From assembly GCA_037043235.1 (NCBI GenBank), contig JAWRVZ010000277.1, forward strand, positions 37,501-101,500: a stretch of 64,000 bases of DNA, in the 5' to 3' direction. The stretch comes from Rhodeus uyekii (taxonomy: Eukaryota > Chordata > Actinopteri > Cypriniformes > Acheilognathidae). The notes beneath the pieces are model-generated. The model had not been told where the DNA came from and searched no databases. It saw nothing but the letters and a program-made list of their open reading frames with translations. Shown one piece after another: positions 23,249-34,085 of the stretch; position 1 is the stretch's first letter, and every line of letters starts with the position of its first letter. The position numbers were made by a program, and so were the translations under genes.

Positions 23249-23491
23249 GTCTGTGAGTGAATGTGTGTGTGTGTGTCTGTGAGTGAATGTGTGTGTGTGT
23301 GTCTGTGAGTGAGTGAGTCAGTGAAAGAGAGAGAGTGTGTCTGTGTGAGTATCTGTGTGTATGAGTGAGTGAGAGAGAGTGTGAGTGTGAGTGTGTGAGA
23401 GCGAGTGTGTGTGTGTGTATGTGTGATTGAGAGAGAGAGCGTGTGTGTGTGTGTGTGTGTGAGAGAGAGTAAGTGAGTGTGTGTGTAAGAG

Positions 23492-23522
<31 letters not shown>

Positions 23523-23567
23523 CTGAGAGAGAGTGAGTGTGTGAGTGTAAGAGAGTGTGTGTGTGTT
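22832..23567. repeat. Compound (TG)n / GTGAGTGAGAGA simple-repeat block
   Basis: About 730 bp of TGTGTG, GAGAGA, TGAGTGAG and GTGTCTATGAGTG motifs in changing proportions. A unit of roughly 70 bp (ending GTGTGTCTATGAGTGAGTGT) recurs in the first 250 bp. Open minus frames here are Ser/Thr/His low-complexity artefacts. Confidence 0.92.
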
Positions 23568-23597
23568 TACACGGCTGGAATTCCTCTTTTCTATGGA

Positions 23598-23799
23598 CAT
23601 TCCTCTGTCTTTCCATCTTTCCGTCGAGCGCGGCTGGAATCATTCTCCAGACATCCTTGAGCACATTCCTGCACACCCCAGGAACAAAGTTTGTCTTTTC
23701 TTGTTCCAAATCCACTCAATTATCCAGACCGGTCTAAACATTCCTGGAGCCCCACATTCCATCCACTCATTCTGTCCCAGAGCTCCGTTTTTCCATTCC
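23598..23799. promoter_or_regulatory. Cluster of five CATTCC (TEAD/M-CAT) motifs, possible enhancer
   Basis: CATTCC occurs at 23598, 23664, 23739, 23755 and 23794, all on the plus strand and mostly as ACATTCCT or CACATTCC(A). Random expectation for a 6-mer on both strands of 205 bp is about 0.1. The cluster lies about 5.5 kb upstream of the ccn1 TATA box. ccn1 is a classical YAP/TAZ-TEAD target, so a TEAD enhancer is a reasonable inference but unproven. Confidence 0.45.
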
Positions 23800-23899
23800 T
23801 CCGGCTTTCCCCTCGGAGAGGAAACATGCGTGTTGCGGAGAGGAGCGGGTCCTGCAGCACCTGGATCGCAGCTTGGAGGGCCGTAAAAGATGAATGAAC

Positions 23900-24639
23900 T
23901 TTGAGCTTCAAAGACCCCTTGGAACTGGTTTTCAGGGCCTAAACACATTCTATAACACCGTATAACATCCGCTGTAGAAACATCCCGTCTTTAGTGTTCC
24001 AGAACCTGCTGAGCAGCATCTCAAACGCCGCAGAAAGTGACGCTTTTCCTCAGTGCTTTTCTCTTGTGTTTCAGCACAAGCATCGAAACATTCTAAACTC
24101 AAGAGAAATCCACAGGAGAAGCAGAAGATGCCCTCATTAAAGCTCTCTAGGTTCTATAAGTGTTACTATCGGATAGTTTCCACCAAAACAACACATTTAT
24201 TGTTGTTACTACAGTAAAACCAGGGTACTACGTTTCATAATGCAATTCCCCATATTTCCAGAGTGAGACATTCAGCTGGAGCGTGTGACTCTATGATCTC
24301 ATTCTGAAACGACCCGCACTGTTTTCTCAGCAAGTTTTCTGAACAAAAATCATTCAGAGTCCAGACTGTAAACAGCTCCCATCCCACCGCACCGTCTGTG
24401 GAACGCCATCAGGATAAACACTTTCTCCTTACAGTCGGAGGAAGCGCATGTCATGGCTAAAGTATGTATCTCTGATCCAGTGTAAATGGAAAAACTCCAA
24501 CATGAGGGGAAAATTCCATTAGTGGCAAGCATCAGTAATACTATTGTTAGTTCTGAAGGAGCTGTTTATGCTAATGCTAATACTTGAGGATAGTAGAAGG
24601 TTTCCTGAACACCAGAACATCATATCTGGGTTTCACCCG
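23900..24639. other. Intergenic, nothing recognised
   Basis: Ordinary composition, no repeat structure seen, no gene. Confidence 0.4.
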
Positions 24640-25135
24640 ACACATAGAAACACCCTGACAACCATTCAGATCCCCTTAGCAACCACCTAGCAACGTCCTA
24701 GTACCACCCAGACAACCCTTTTAACAACCTAATTACCACCCAGAAGTCTGTAGTATTATTGGAGTTTTGTTTCCCCTTAGAAGCCACCTAATAACGGTGT
24801 AGTAACCACCCAAACCACATAGAACCCTGTAGTATCATTGCAGTTAGTTTTCTGGCCTCTTAGAACCACCTAGTAATGGCATAGTAACAACCCAGAACAC
24901 CCTCTTATCATAACAGTGAGTTTACGGCCCTCTCAGAACCCCTTAGCAACCAACTAGCAGCGGCATAGTACCACCCAGACAACCTTAGCAACGACCTAGT
25001 AACCACTCAGAACACTATAATATCATTGTAGTTAGTTTTCTGGTCTCTCAGAACCCCTTAGCAACCACCCTAGCAACGACCTAGTAACAACCTAGAACAC
25101 TGTAGTATCATAGCAGTTATTTTATATGTTTTTTT
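24640..25135. repeat. CCTAGYAAC minisatellite, degenerate left block
   Basis: Phrases such as CCCTTAGCAACCACCTAGCA and ACCTAGTAACCACCCAGAAC recur every 25-45 bp but are well diverged. This appears to be an old part of the array that resumes at 25790. Confidence 0.8.
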
Positions 25136-25789
25136 CTGGCACAGAACACAGTAATGACATGACCATGTACAGCCTCTCTTAGAGTTGTGAATTAAAGTTT
25201 TGTAAATGGTAAAGAGACAGGCGACCCAAAAAAGAAAATCCTGTCTTCATTTACTCATGAACTATCTCTTTAAATGAGTGGCATAAAACAGCTTTAATAA
25301 AAAGAAGACTGCTTCGACATATGGCCTATAAATCACTGTGATGGACACCGAGCAGCGCTGGTGCTGGGATGTTAGAAGCAGTTCATTCACAGGAAGTGAC
25401 ATCACATAGTGTCAGTGAACTGTGACAGGAAAAGCCACAGAGCAAACAAGGGCCGAATACCTGGATAACATCTCTCTGATCCGGCTCTGGCAGGACGGGA
25501 TGAGGAGAACTCCCACACCGGAGGCAAAATAAACACTTTACGTAATGCGTGTGATCGGAGGGTTTGAGTGAGTCATGCGCTCGGAATCAGTCGCTCTTCC
25601 ACCGAAGCCAGTGGAAAATATTATGTTTGCCATTACAACATGGCGGACGCAAATGAAAAACGCTCCTGTAATGAGCAGAGAAATGAGCGGCGACTCCACT
25701 GGAACACAATGACAGCAGTGTTTCCTAAAAGCCCCGAAAGGACGTCAACTCTTCCTCACATCCTCACTGGCACTTCACTGACCTGCAGT
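25136..25789. other. Unique-looking spacer between two minisatellite blocks
   Basis: No gene or repeat recognised; one 76-codon frame (25568-25798) has no domain. Confidence 0.4.
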
Positions 25790-26785
25790 AGCCCTTAGCA
25801 ACCACCTACCAAGAGCCTAGTAACTACTCAGAACACCCTAGCAACACCTAATAATCAGCCAGAACACCCTAGCAACACATAGTAACCACTAGAACATCGT
25901 AGCAACACCCAGTAACCACTCAGAACACCCTAGCAATGCATAGTAATTACCCAGAATGCCCTAGTAACCACCTAGAACATCCTAGCAACACCTAGTAACC
26001 ACCAGAACACCCTCGCAACACCCAGTAATTACCCAGAATGCCCTAGTAACCACTAGAACATCCTAGCAACACCCAGTAACCACTAGAACACCCTCGCAAC
26101 ACCCAGTAATTACCCAGAATGCCCTAGTAACCACCTAGAACATCCTAGCAACACCTAGTAACCACCAGAACACCCTCGCAACACCCAGTAATTACCCAGA
26201 ATGCCCTAGTAACCACCTAGAACATCCTAGCAACACCTAGTAACCACCAGAACACCCTCGCAACACCCAGTAATCGCCCAGAACACCCTAGCAACACATA
26301 GTAACCACTAGAACATCGTAGCAACACCCAGTAACCACTCAGAACACCCTAGCAATGCATAGTAATTACCTATAATGCCCTAGTAACCATCTAGAACATC
26401 TTAGCAACGGCTAGTAATCACCCAGAACACCCAGTAATCGCCCAGAACAGCCTAGCAACACCTAGTAACCACAGAGAATATCCTAGTAAAATGTAGTAAC
26501 CACACAGAACATCCTAGCAATGACAAGTAACCACACAGAAAATTGTAGTAATGCCTGTAAACCACCTAGAACATCCTAGCAACACCTAGTAATTACCCAG
26601 AACACCCTAGCAACACCCAGTAATCGCCCAGAACAGCCTAGCAACACCCAGTAATCACCCAGAACACCCTAGCAACACCCAGTAATCGCCCAGAACAGCC
26701 TAGCAACACCCAGTAATCGCCCAGAACAGCCTAGCAACACCTAGTAATCACCTAGAAGATCCTAGCAACGCTTCGTAATCACCTA
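25790..26785. repeat. CCTAGYAAC minisatellite, homogeneous right block
   Basis: The basic phrases are about 30 bp, for example ACATCCTAGCAACACCTAGT then AACCACCAGAACACCCTCGC. A higher-order unit of about 82 bp (with AGTAATTACCCAGAATGCCC) repeats three to four times near 25985-26270. The block ends where a hAT-like terminus is inserted at 26789. Confidence 0.88.
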
Positions 26786-26788
26786 GAC

Positions 26789-27240
26789 CAGTGGTCCCCA
26801 ACCCCCGACGAACTGGTACCGGGCCGCGGATCGAATTCGCGGACCGGTCCGTGAGCGGTTACAAGCGGCTGTGACGCTGCTGCTTTGGCGATGAGGAGGT
26901 GTGTTTAATCTCGCGCGGACTCATCGTCCATAAGATGGGATGGCATCTGATGGGATGGTGGGAAATGAAGTGGCTGGGTTTTTAAAGCCATCTGACCATA
27001 TAAAGAGCATTGTTCACCACTGACAACTATTCAAAAACATTCACGCAGTCCAGCAAATTACTATTTGCCAATAATCAATAGTAAGGTACTTGGAAACATG
27101 TGGTTCTTGTGGTCCCATCAGCCAATCAGCATTACCATGATGTCACTTCCCAGCATTTTCAGCTCAGGTGATTGACGCATAAATTGATTTTGCATGCTTT
27201 CCCAAGCTCTGTGTGTCAATTGTTGGGCTGGCAGAAGTGA
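26789..27240. mobile_element. hAT-like transposon terminus or solo fragment
   Basis: Starts CAGTGGTCCCCAACCCCCGA, the classic start of several vertebrate hAT families, followed by a GC-rich GGTACCGGGCCGCGGATCG segment. It is preceded by ACCTAGAC, a plausible 8-bp CTAG-type target. No matching right end or second ACCTAGAC was found, so this is probably one end only; the right limit is approximate. Confidence 0.6.
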
Positions 27241-27880
27241 TTGGACCGTGGTAACTAGTTTCTCGCTGGACATTAAAAAATAAAACATCACACTTACTAT
27301 GTTTCAAACAAACCAACCTCAGATGTTGTGGGTCTGACAAACCAATTCAAGCTCTGATAAAAGTTATGAAACTGGATTTTCCAGCAGAAGTATTTACTTT
27401 ATGACTTATTTCCATTGTTATTCTGAAGACATGTGATTTTACCCAGTCATGGTCACCAGAACATAAGATCCTGTCAAACACACACAGATCATCTTTACAA
27501 CAAAGACACAGTACAGCACATCACCATCTAGTGTTGCAATCTGGGAAAAATCGACTAAAACCATTCAACCACAAAAGATTCCAATCTCGATGAACATTTT
27601 TCATACTCAAGCTGATCGGAAGAAGAAAACAACAGTGGTTGCATTACACGCATGCAAACAAGCACACAGTCCAAAAAGACATAAAGCGAACCGTACCTGA
27701 GATGCGATGAGAACCTGGTTCCAGGTCCAAGACGTTCTCCATCAGTGTCTCTCAGTGTCCGTATGCTCCTGCTCTCTGAGACCGGAGCTGTTCAGTGCTG
27801 TCAGGACAATATTGTGCGGTCCCTTGCTCTCACAGTCAGTTGGGTTTGTGTATCCAAGAACTTCTAATCTCTGAATTTCA
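27241..27880. other. Intergenic sequence upstream of ccn1, nothing recognised
   Basis: Unique-looking sequence with no gene and no obvious repeat. Confidence 0.4.
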
Positions 27881-27882
27881 GT

Positions 27883-28144
27883 GGAATGCCACTTATTTGG
27901 AATCTCAGAGAAAAACAGTCCACTTTTTTCTTTTTTTAAACATCTTAGATGGAAAACTGGATCCCTGTTGCACTTTTTCTTTCACTTTGTGATGGACAGA
28001 CTGCATGAATATTAATTTAGCTGCAGGAATTTCCTCCACAGAGAGCACATCCAGGGACCCTTTAAGCTGTCAGGAATGCTTTGTGGTTGGATAACTCCAG
28101 CAGAAATGTTAATAATGCAAGGCTACTGCCCAGACCAAATATGG
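27883..28144. promoter_or_regulatory. Upstream ccn1 module with TEAD motifs and a perfect CArG box
   Basis: GGAATG at 27883-27888 and 28073-28078 (TEAD half-sites), a CArG-like ACTTATTTGG at 27891-27900, and a perfect CArG box CCAAATATGG at 28135-28144, the SRF site consensus CC(A/T)6GG. The module is 1.1-1.4 kb upstream of the TATA box. CCN1 is a known serum-response/SRF-MRTF and YAP-TEAD target; use of these particular sites is inferred. Confidence 0.5.
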
Positions 28145-28579
28145 TAATATTGTTACGTCTGGAATCAGGCTCCACATCTGGAAGCACTTAGAGCTGTTGA
28201 GTCAAGAGAGAGGAGCGAGCCGAGCCAAAAATAGAAGCCGTAAAGTTTGCGTTTAGGACGTCCGAGCGCGCGCGGAATCGGGTGCGTGATGGCACAGATG
28301 AGTTCAGCATTTGTATTTCTAAAAAGGGATGAGTTTGGATGTTTGAAGATGGGTATTTGCAATTCCCCACAGTGCAGAGATGATCTGAATGAGGGAATGC
28401 GCGCGTGCTGGGGATTAATTTATGGGTGACGCGCGCGTAAAGACATTAATGCACCCCTGGGGCGACGAGATATTTCTGCGCCGAGTAATAACGCTAATCT
28501 TTTACATGACGTTATCCAATAGAAAGCACTGATGATGCTGGTTAAGTAATACTTAAAATTAAACCCCAACACACCCACA

Positions 28580-28702
28580 TTCTTTCTCTCTTTCTCTCTC
28601 TCTCTCTCACACACACAGTCTCTCTCTCACACACACACACACAGTTTCTCTCTCTCTCACACACACACACAGTCTCCCTCTCTCTCTCTCACACACACAC
28701 AG

Positions 28703-28754
<52 letters not shown>

Positions 28755-28755
28755 C
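28580..28755. repeat. (TC)n/(CA)n compound microsatellite
   Basis: Alternating CTCTCT and CACACA blocks separated by CAGTCTCTCTCT phrases, within the ccn1 upstream region. Confidence 0.9.
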
Positions 28756-29165
28756 CACACACTAGTGGTTTTCAACAAGTTTCAGTCACTGTATTAGTAG
28801 AGTGCGTTATAATGGTGAGCAAGGAGGCACCGAAAAGAAATACTGAACATCCATATAAATACTATCCAAACTTTTGTATACATAACTGCATCTGTCGGTC
28901 TCCAAAATGCACATTTGAATATGCTGTCAGAACGCTTTGTTTGGATAAACAATGTATGTTCCAAGGCTTTACGCATTAACTTTACGCAAACCCCAAAAGG
29001 AAACGTGAAGAGCAGAGATAGAGAGACAGAGATAGAGGGGGGAAACAGTAAAAAATGTTTTCAGTGAGTGAGGAAATTCATTTAAGAGAGAGAGAGAGAG
29101 AGAGAGAGGGGGAAAGAAAGTTAGACAGGGTGGTGCTTAGCTCGGATGGAAAACGCGCCAAGAAA

Positions 29166-29228
29166 CATTCCTCGCATAGCTTCGGAACAGTTCAGCGATG
29201 GTGACGTCAGGCTCCACGAGAGTATAAG
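29166..29228 (+). promoter_or_regulatory. ccn1: ccn1 core promoter (TEAD motif, CRE, TATA box)
   Basis: CATTCC at 29166-29171, the perfect CRE TGACGTCA at 29202-29209, and TATAAG at 29223-29228, in that order. This places transcription initiation near 29250 and gives a 5'-UTR of about 110 bp before the ATG at 29367. A (GA)n tract lies just upstream (29086-29107). A TATA plus CRE promoter suits the immediate-early behaviour known for this gene. Confidence 0.7.
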
Positions 29229-29366
29229 AGAGGAGGCGAGCGCGTCTCCACTCTCAGAGCTCTGCGCCTTCAGACGCACGCGAACAACGCGACGCATCGC
29301 CACCGCAAACGAGGACTTTACCCGAGGAACCGATCGCTTGATTCAACCCTCTACAGAGACGCGAAG

Positions 29367-29414
29367 ATGTTTGCCTGGGCTGCTATCGCCATCCTTATTG
29401 CACACTTTAATGTG
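29367..29414 (+). CDS. ccn1: ccn1 exon 1 (signal peptide)
   Basis: Sixteen codons encoding a hydrophobic start (MFAWAAIAILIAHFNV); donor GTG|GTGAGT, phase 0. Confidence 0.93.
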
Positions 29415-30984
29415 GTGAGTTGCTTTTATTACTCAAATGCGTATTATAGAGGTTATCCAAACGCGTTAATCCACATTATTTGAATCCACATTTATTGGAG
29501 GATGAGCTTTTGAATGGACACACTCTCCAGAGAGAGTTGGTGTTATACTATCGGCACAAACAAGTTTTTATCACTGACTTTTTTTCTTGAGTTGCTAAAG
29601 TCTCCTGGTTTTTCTGCTCAGGTCTTCTCCAGCTGCCCGACGGCATGCTCGTGCCCGCAGGAGCTTCCCAAATGCGCACCTGGAGTCAGTCTGGTCTCGG
29701 ACGGCTGCGGCTGCTGCAAAGTGTGTGCCAGACAGCTGAACGAAGACTGCAGCCGGACAGAGCCGTGCGACCACACCAAAGGGCTGGAGTGCAACTTCGG
29801 GGCCAGCCATGGGGCCACCAGAGGCATCTGCCGAGGTATGTTTCTCATTATGCTTGGTAGAAGACACCGAATGGAAAGCATGTGTGGATGGGAAGGAGGG
29901 AGAGGGGGAGGCTGGAATAAGCCGTGTGCTTGCATGTGGAATGTGAGTGTTAGATTTTAAATATACCTTCCGTTTTCTCTCGCAGCCAAATCTGAGGGCA
30001 GGCCGTGCGAGTACAACAGCAGGATCTACCAGAATGGAGAGAGTTTCCAGCCCAACTGCAAGCACCAGTGCACTTGCATCGACGGGGCGGTGGGTTGCAT
30101 TCCGCTGTGCCCGCAAGAGCTCTCCCTGCCCACACTGGGCTGCGCCAACCCCAGGCTGGTCAAAGTGCCAGGCCAGTGCTGCGAGGAGTGGGCCTGCGAC
30201 GACGGGAAGCCTGGGGAATCCGCCAACAACCAGTTTGGCAACGATCCCATGGTCGACGACTCCGAGAGCGACCTCACCAACAAGAACGAGCTCATCTCCA
30301 ATGTGAAGCCCGGACCCAAAACCCTGCCCGGTAAGACTAACGATGCATTGGACTGGCATGACCGATTTTTGAGTGTGCGTGCAAATCGATTTCTAAATTG
30401 CACTTTGTTTATTTACAGCATTCCGATCGCCGTTTGAGAAGTGCATAGTGCAGACCACAGCCTGGTCCCAATGCTCCAAGACCTGCGGCACTGGCATCTC
30501 CACCAGGATAACCAACAACAACGCCGACTGCAAGCTGGTGAAGGAGAGCAGGATCTGCGAAGTCCGTCCATGCAGCCAGTCACCCTACGCCAGCCTGAAG
30601 GTATGCCACAACACAAGCAAACGCATTATTGCATCATCGTTGCTTTCCAGTGCATCTGACTTATCTCGCGCCCTCCAACAGAAAGGGAAGAAATGCAACC
30701 GGACCAAGAAGTCCATGCAGCCGGTGAAGTTCTCCTACGCCGGATGCTCCAGCCTGAAGAAGTACCGGCCCCGGTTCTGCGGCTCCTGCGTGGACGGCCG
30801 CTGCTGCAGCCCACAGCAAACCCGCACCATCCGCGTCAAGTTCCGCTGCGAGGACGGCGAGACCTTCAACAAGAACGTCATGGTGATCGAGTCCTGCAAG
30901 TGCACCTTCAACTGCGCCCGCGCCAACGACGCCACCTACCCCTTCTACAGACTCTTCAACGACATCCACAAGTTCAGAGACTGA
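29367..30984 (+). CDS. ccn1: Cellular communication network factor 1 (Cyr61), complete, five coding exons
   Basis: Secreted matricellular protein that binds integrins and heparan sulphate and controls adhesion, migration and angiogenesis. Coding exons are 29367-29414, 29622-29835, 29986-30330, 30419-30600 and 30682-30984. All introns are GT-AG and phases agree, giving 363 aa. The order is signal peptide (1 to about 20), IGFBP-like (about 21-88), VWC (about 92-160), a short variable hinge, TSP1 (about 210-256, with WSQCSKTCGTGIS) and a C-terminal cystine knot (about 268-340). One domain per exon is the standard CCN design. Diagnostic CCN1 features are TTAWSQCSKTCGTGIS, KFSYAGCSSLKKYRP and the ending FYRLFNDIHKFRD, which CCN2 lacks. 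The hinge is shorter than in the 381-aa human protein. The neighbours ddah1 and znhit6 support orthology. It could be one of several teleost ccn1 paralogues. Confidence 0.97.
29622..29835 (+). CDS. ccn1: ccn1 exon 2 (IGFBP-like domain)
   Basis: Starts VFSSCPTACSC and contains the GCGCCKVCA motif of the IGFBP fold and PCDHTKGLECNFGAS. Acceptor CTCAG, donor GAG|GTATGT, phase 1. Confidence 0.96.
29986..30330 (+). CDS. ccn1: ccn1 exon 3 (VWC domain and hinge)
   Basis: Begins KSEGRPCEYNSRIYQNGE and contains CTCIDGAVGCIPLCP and GQCCEEWACD. It ends in the Cys-free acidic hinge. Donor CCCG|GTAAGA, phase 1. Confidence 0.96.
30419..30600 (+). CDS. ccn1: ccn1 exon 4 (TSP1 domain)
   Basis: Contains KCIVQTTAWSQCSKTCGTGI and ICEVRPC. 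Acceptor TTACAG, donor AAG|GTATGC, phase 0. Confidence 0.96.
30682..30984 (+). CDS. ccn1: ccn1 exon 5 (cystine knot, stop)
   Basis: 100 residues starting KGKKCNRTKKS. It contains GSCVDGRCCSP and CEDGETFNKNVMVIESCKC, and ends HKFRD before TGA at 30982-30984. Confidence 0.97.
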   Translation, partial: KGKKCNRTKKSMQPVKFSYAGCSSLKKYRPRFCGSCVDGRCCSPQQTRTIRVKFRCEDGETFNKNVMVIESCKCTFNCARANDATYPFYRLFNDIHKFRD

Positions 30985-31590
30985 GCGCCAGGGAATCCCG
31001 CCTGCGACCTGGAGTGGGGAGGGAGGGAGGGCGAGGAGAATCGACTCCTGCTGTAACTAGATTCCCACGGAATTACGGACTTACCTTGCGGGGACTTTGA
31101 AGTGCACTGTTTGCTGAGGCTCAGCGTTTGGAAAAGGCTCGCTCCACACTGGAGCGCTACGTTTTATTGCTTCGTTATGGAGCAAACCTGTAAAGATGTA
31201 AATATTACAACTCCTGATGTATATCTTGATGTCTTAATACAAAAATGAACCAAACTGTAGACGTGAGTGTGTGTGTGTATGTGTATATTCCCAATTGTAG
31301 ATATGCACATGCAAAACGTACAACTGGTAGACCATGACATGACCCTGGTCAAGGTTGAGTTTGTCCACGGTAACACTCCCTCCGGATGTGGGTGAACGCA
31401 TCCTCATTGCTTGGCAGCTAATGGAATCCAACTCCACATGATCCAAACGGTTGAATGAATGTTTTATTGTTGTTGTTTTTAATATTATTTATCGCAAATG
31501 TAGCTCTCTTATTTGAACATTGTCATACTGGAATAAAGTGTAAAATGATCTAATTTTATATGTTACAAATAAAAGATTTATTTATGAACT
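30985..31590 (+). other. ccn1: ccn1 3'-UTR (inferred)
   Basis: Sequence after the stop with AATAAA signals at 31532-31537 and 31568-31573 and ATTTA-type AU-rich stretches around 31470-31495, as expected for an unstable immediate-early mRNA. The cleavage site is estimated at about 31590. Confidence 0.65.
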
Positions 31591-31688
31591 GAACACCTCG
31601 ATTTGCATCCTTGAAAAGTGCATAAAACACCAGCAACTCATCACGAGACGCCATCTTTGATTAAATGAAGGGATGGTTATATAACAGC

Positions 31689-31736
<48 letters not shown>

Positions 31737-32739
31737 TGAATGGAATGCTGTTGAGGAACCGTAAGACTTGACTTGCTTCCTTCAATAAAACCTGAGCCGC
31801 TCGTTTGTTTAGCTCCTTCAAGAAAACCATTAAGAGACCCAGAAAACATGGAGCTACGCCTGGAATCTTGAGTGCTTTTCCAAACCGAGCTCCAGTCTGT
31901 TTACAGGAGCTTTCACGACTAAAACATCACATGGAAGACGAGGTCATAATGCTTTCGTTCTTTATATAACTCCTCAACAACCCGCTCGTGCTCTTGTTTT
32001 GACTTTGCGCAGGGGTTTAATGAATATCGATCTTATCTTCGATCGGAGACCTTTATAACGCCGTAGTCAATCATGCATAATGAAGGCCAGATCTGCAGGG
32101 CATCTGTCCATCTTCGCCTTCAGCTGGAGTGATATATCTCCAACCGAGGCTTGATCCAGGTGAAGGAAATCCAGCTGAGGAATGCAGACGGGCTGATGGT
32201 CGGCAGATGTTGGAAAAATACTTGGAAGCAGCTTGTTCGGTTTGGGACCATTCTGCTAAAAATATGCCACTTCTGAAAGAACAGAGATCCGGTTCTAGAG
32301 CAAGCTTGGCTTTATAAGATCCCAGCGGACGAGCGGAACACAAACGGAGGGTTATGTCACAGCAGGGAAGCGGCTTCTATCGAAGCTCCAGACGTTTCCT
32401 CGAGATATAAGACACCACTTCTAAAAAAGGGAATAAAACGACAAAAACAAACTGATAACAGCCGGCGGTGATGAAGTCAAATGGAATGAACACTAATTTG
32501 AACGGGTTTCCACTTTCTTGTTTGGCATGCAGTCTTTTATTTATGAAACCGCTTCAACAAGCATTTCATAACAAGTACAGATGTTCTGGTCCGTTCAAAA
32601 GAGAAGGTTAATGTGCATAATCTCCTCAATCCTCAAGTCTCATGCCCCTCACGGGGGTTTGACCTGCGCATCATTTCACTGATGACCCCTAGTGGACGAA
32701 CACAGAGCTGCCGAATGTTTTGAAGGAGCCGTCCAGACG
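31591..32739. other. Intergenic, tail-to-tail interval, nothing recognised
   Basis: Contains a (TC)n microsatellite at about 31683-31735. The rest is unique-looking with no gene. Confidence 0.45.
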
Positions 32740-32886
32740 TTTACATTCACACTCATGCATTTATCAGACGCTTTTATCATCGCATTCAAGAAACACAGTG
32801 ACATTCTAATCAGTTCTTGCTTTCACCGGGAATCGAACCCATGACCTTGATGTTGCAAGCGCCGCTCTCTACTGTAAGACACAGAA
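32740..32886 (-). repeat. tRNA-derived SINE, copy 2
   Basis: Minus-strand copy with the full tail (TGATAAAAGCGTCTGATAAA then TGCATGAGTGTGAATGTAAA). The B-box is GGTTCGATTCC followed by CGGTGAAAGC, one substitution off the other copies. Confidence 0.87.
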
Positions 32887-33985
32887 AACATTTAAAAGCC
32901 AAACATGGAAATTCTGTCATTACTCACTAATCGTGTGGTTAGTAAAAAGCCTGTGTGCTTTTCTTCTGCGAACAAAATCAGAGACTTTCATCGGACGCTT
33001 CAATGTGTCTTACGTTCTGCGGGAAAAAGGATTTGATCAAAATTAACTCTGAAAAGTAAAGGGTTTTACGCAGCAGAACCACTAGTTTGGGTTCTTAACC
33101 ATTTATTCTTATAATAATCTAATCATAAGAAGCATTTTCCACTGATTCCATGGATGTGATGAAGAACAGACACTGCTGAAAGAGGCCTGTCGGATCTGGA
33201 GATGTGCATTGGGTTTCTCTGTTAATCCGCATTCATCTGTGATGGTTTACGGCCCAAGAGATAGAACACGGTGCATCTGATCCCTTAAAGCAACTGCACA
33301 CCTCACACTTTTGGGAAATTGCATTTCCATGTGTCTTGAGAACATGCTGGAGAGAGTTTGTGTTCAGTGATGAATAGCTTGAGTGAGAGTAAACGGGTGT
33401 GTGAGACGCGCTGCCAGAAAGAGAGAGTGCAGGGAATAGTTACTATTAGAGAGCTTAACTAGCCATGACACACACCTCATCTCACACCGGCGCTGGTGTA
33501 AGCAATGACGACATGCCGCAGACGCGTTACATAAGCGCTAATGATGAACGTAACGAAAATCAGCCCGCGCTCCAGAGAAGGCGTCAGCGGCGAGTCCGGG
33601 AGGCAAAAACGGCTGTTTATCTGGTCAAACAAAGCTCTCTTTGATGGGGAAATGAAGCGTTGGTGCTGGAAAAGGGTTCGAGTGCCAGGTTGAGACGCTC
33701 CCCGATGAACAGACAGCACATGGATTTAACTCCAGCACCGAGAAACGCTCGTAACGAGCACAGGCCGCCAAGCTCGATGCACACGAGCGGCTGAATCACC
33801 ATCTGCTCTGAAAGCTCGGCTTTACGAAACACTGAGCCGGCGATGCATCAAAACGCTTTAGTGGAGTGATAAACCAGAACATACACTTCTGCTCAAAAGA
33901 TCAGGAACAGCAAAGACTTTTAAATGTTACAGGAGGTTCTGTTTCAAACAGCTTGAACTTTATGTTCAGCAAAGTTGAAATAAAA
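32887..33985. other. Intergenic, nothing recognised
   Basis: No gene or repeat could be assigned. Minus frames at 33477-33719 and 33617-33832 have no domain. Confidence 0.4.
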
Positions 33986-34085
33986 ATATGTTTTCAACAC
34001 CTATAATAAACAAACATTTGCTGAGCATCAAATCGTCATATTATCATGTGACACTGAAGACTGGAGAAATGATGCTGAAAATACA
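33986..34085. repeat. Interspersed repeat head (CTGAAGACTGGAGAAATGAT)
   Basis: GAGCATCAAATCG, ATCATGTGACACTGAAGACT and GGAGAAATGATGCTGAAAAT match 40447-40545 in the znhit6 intron. This is a dispersed fish repeat; at this site its 3' part has been tandemly amplified (34086-34637). Confidence 0.75.

Noticed and set aside
29595..30969. Long minus-strand frames across ccn1 (up to 254 codons)
   Set aside because: Antisense shadows of GC-rich ccn1 exons; the plus-strand exons carry the domain motifs.
29367..30984. ccn2 (CTGF) as the identity of the plus-strand CCN gene
   Set aside because: The C-terminal FYRLFNDIHKFRD, the TSP1 motif wording and the ddah1/znhit6 neighbours fit ccn1.
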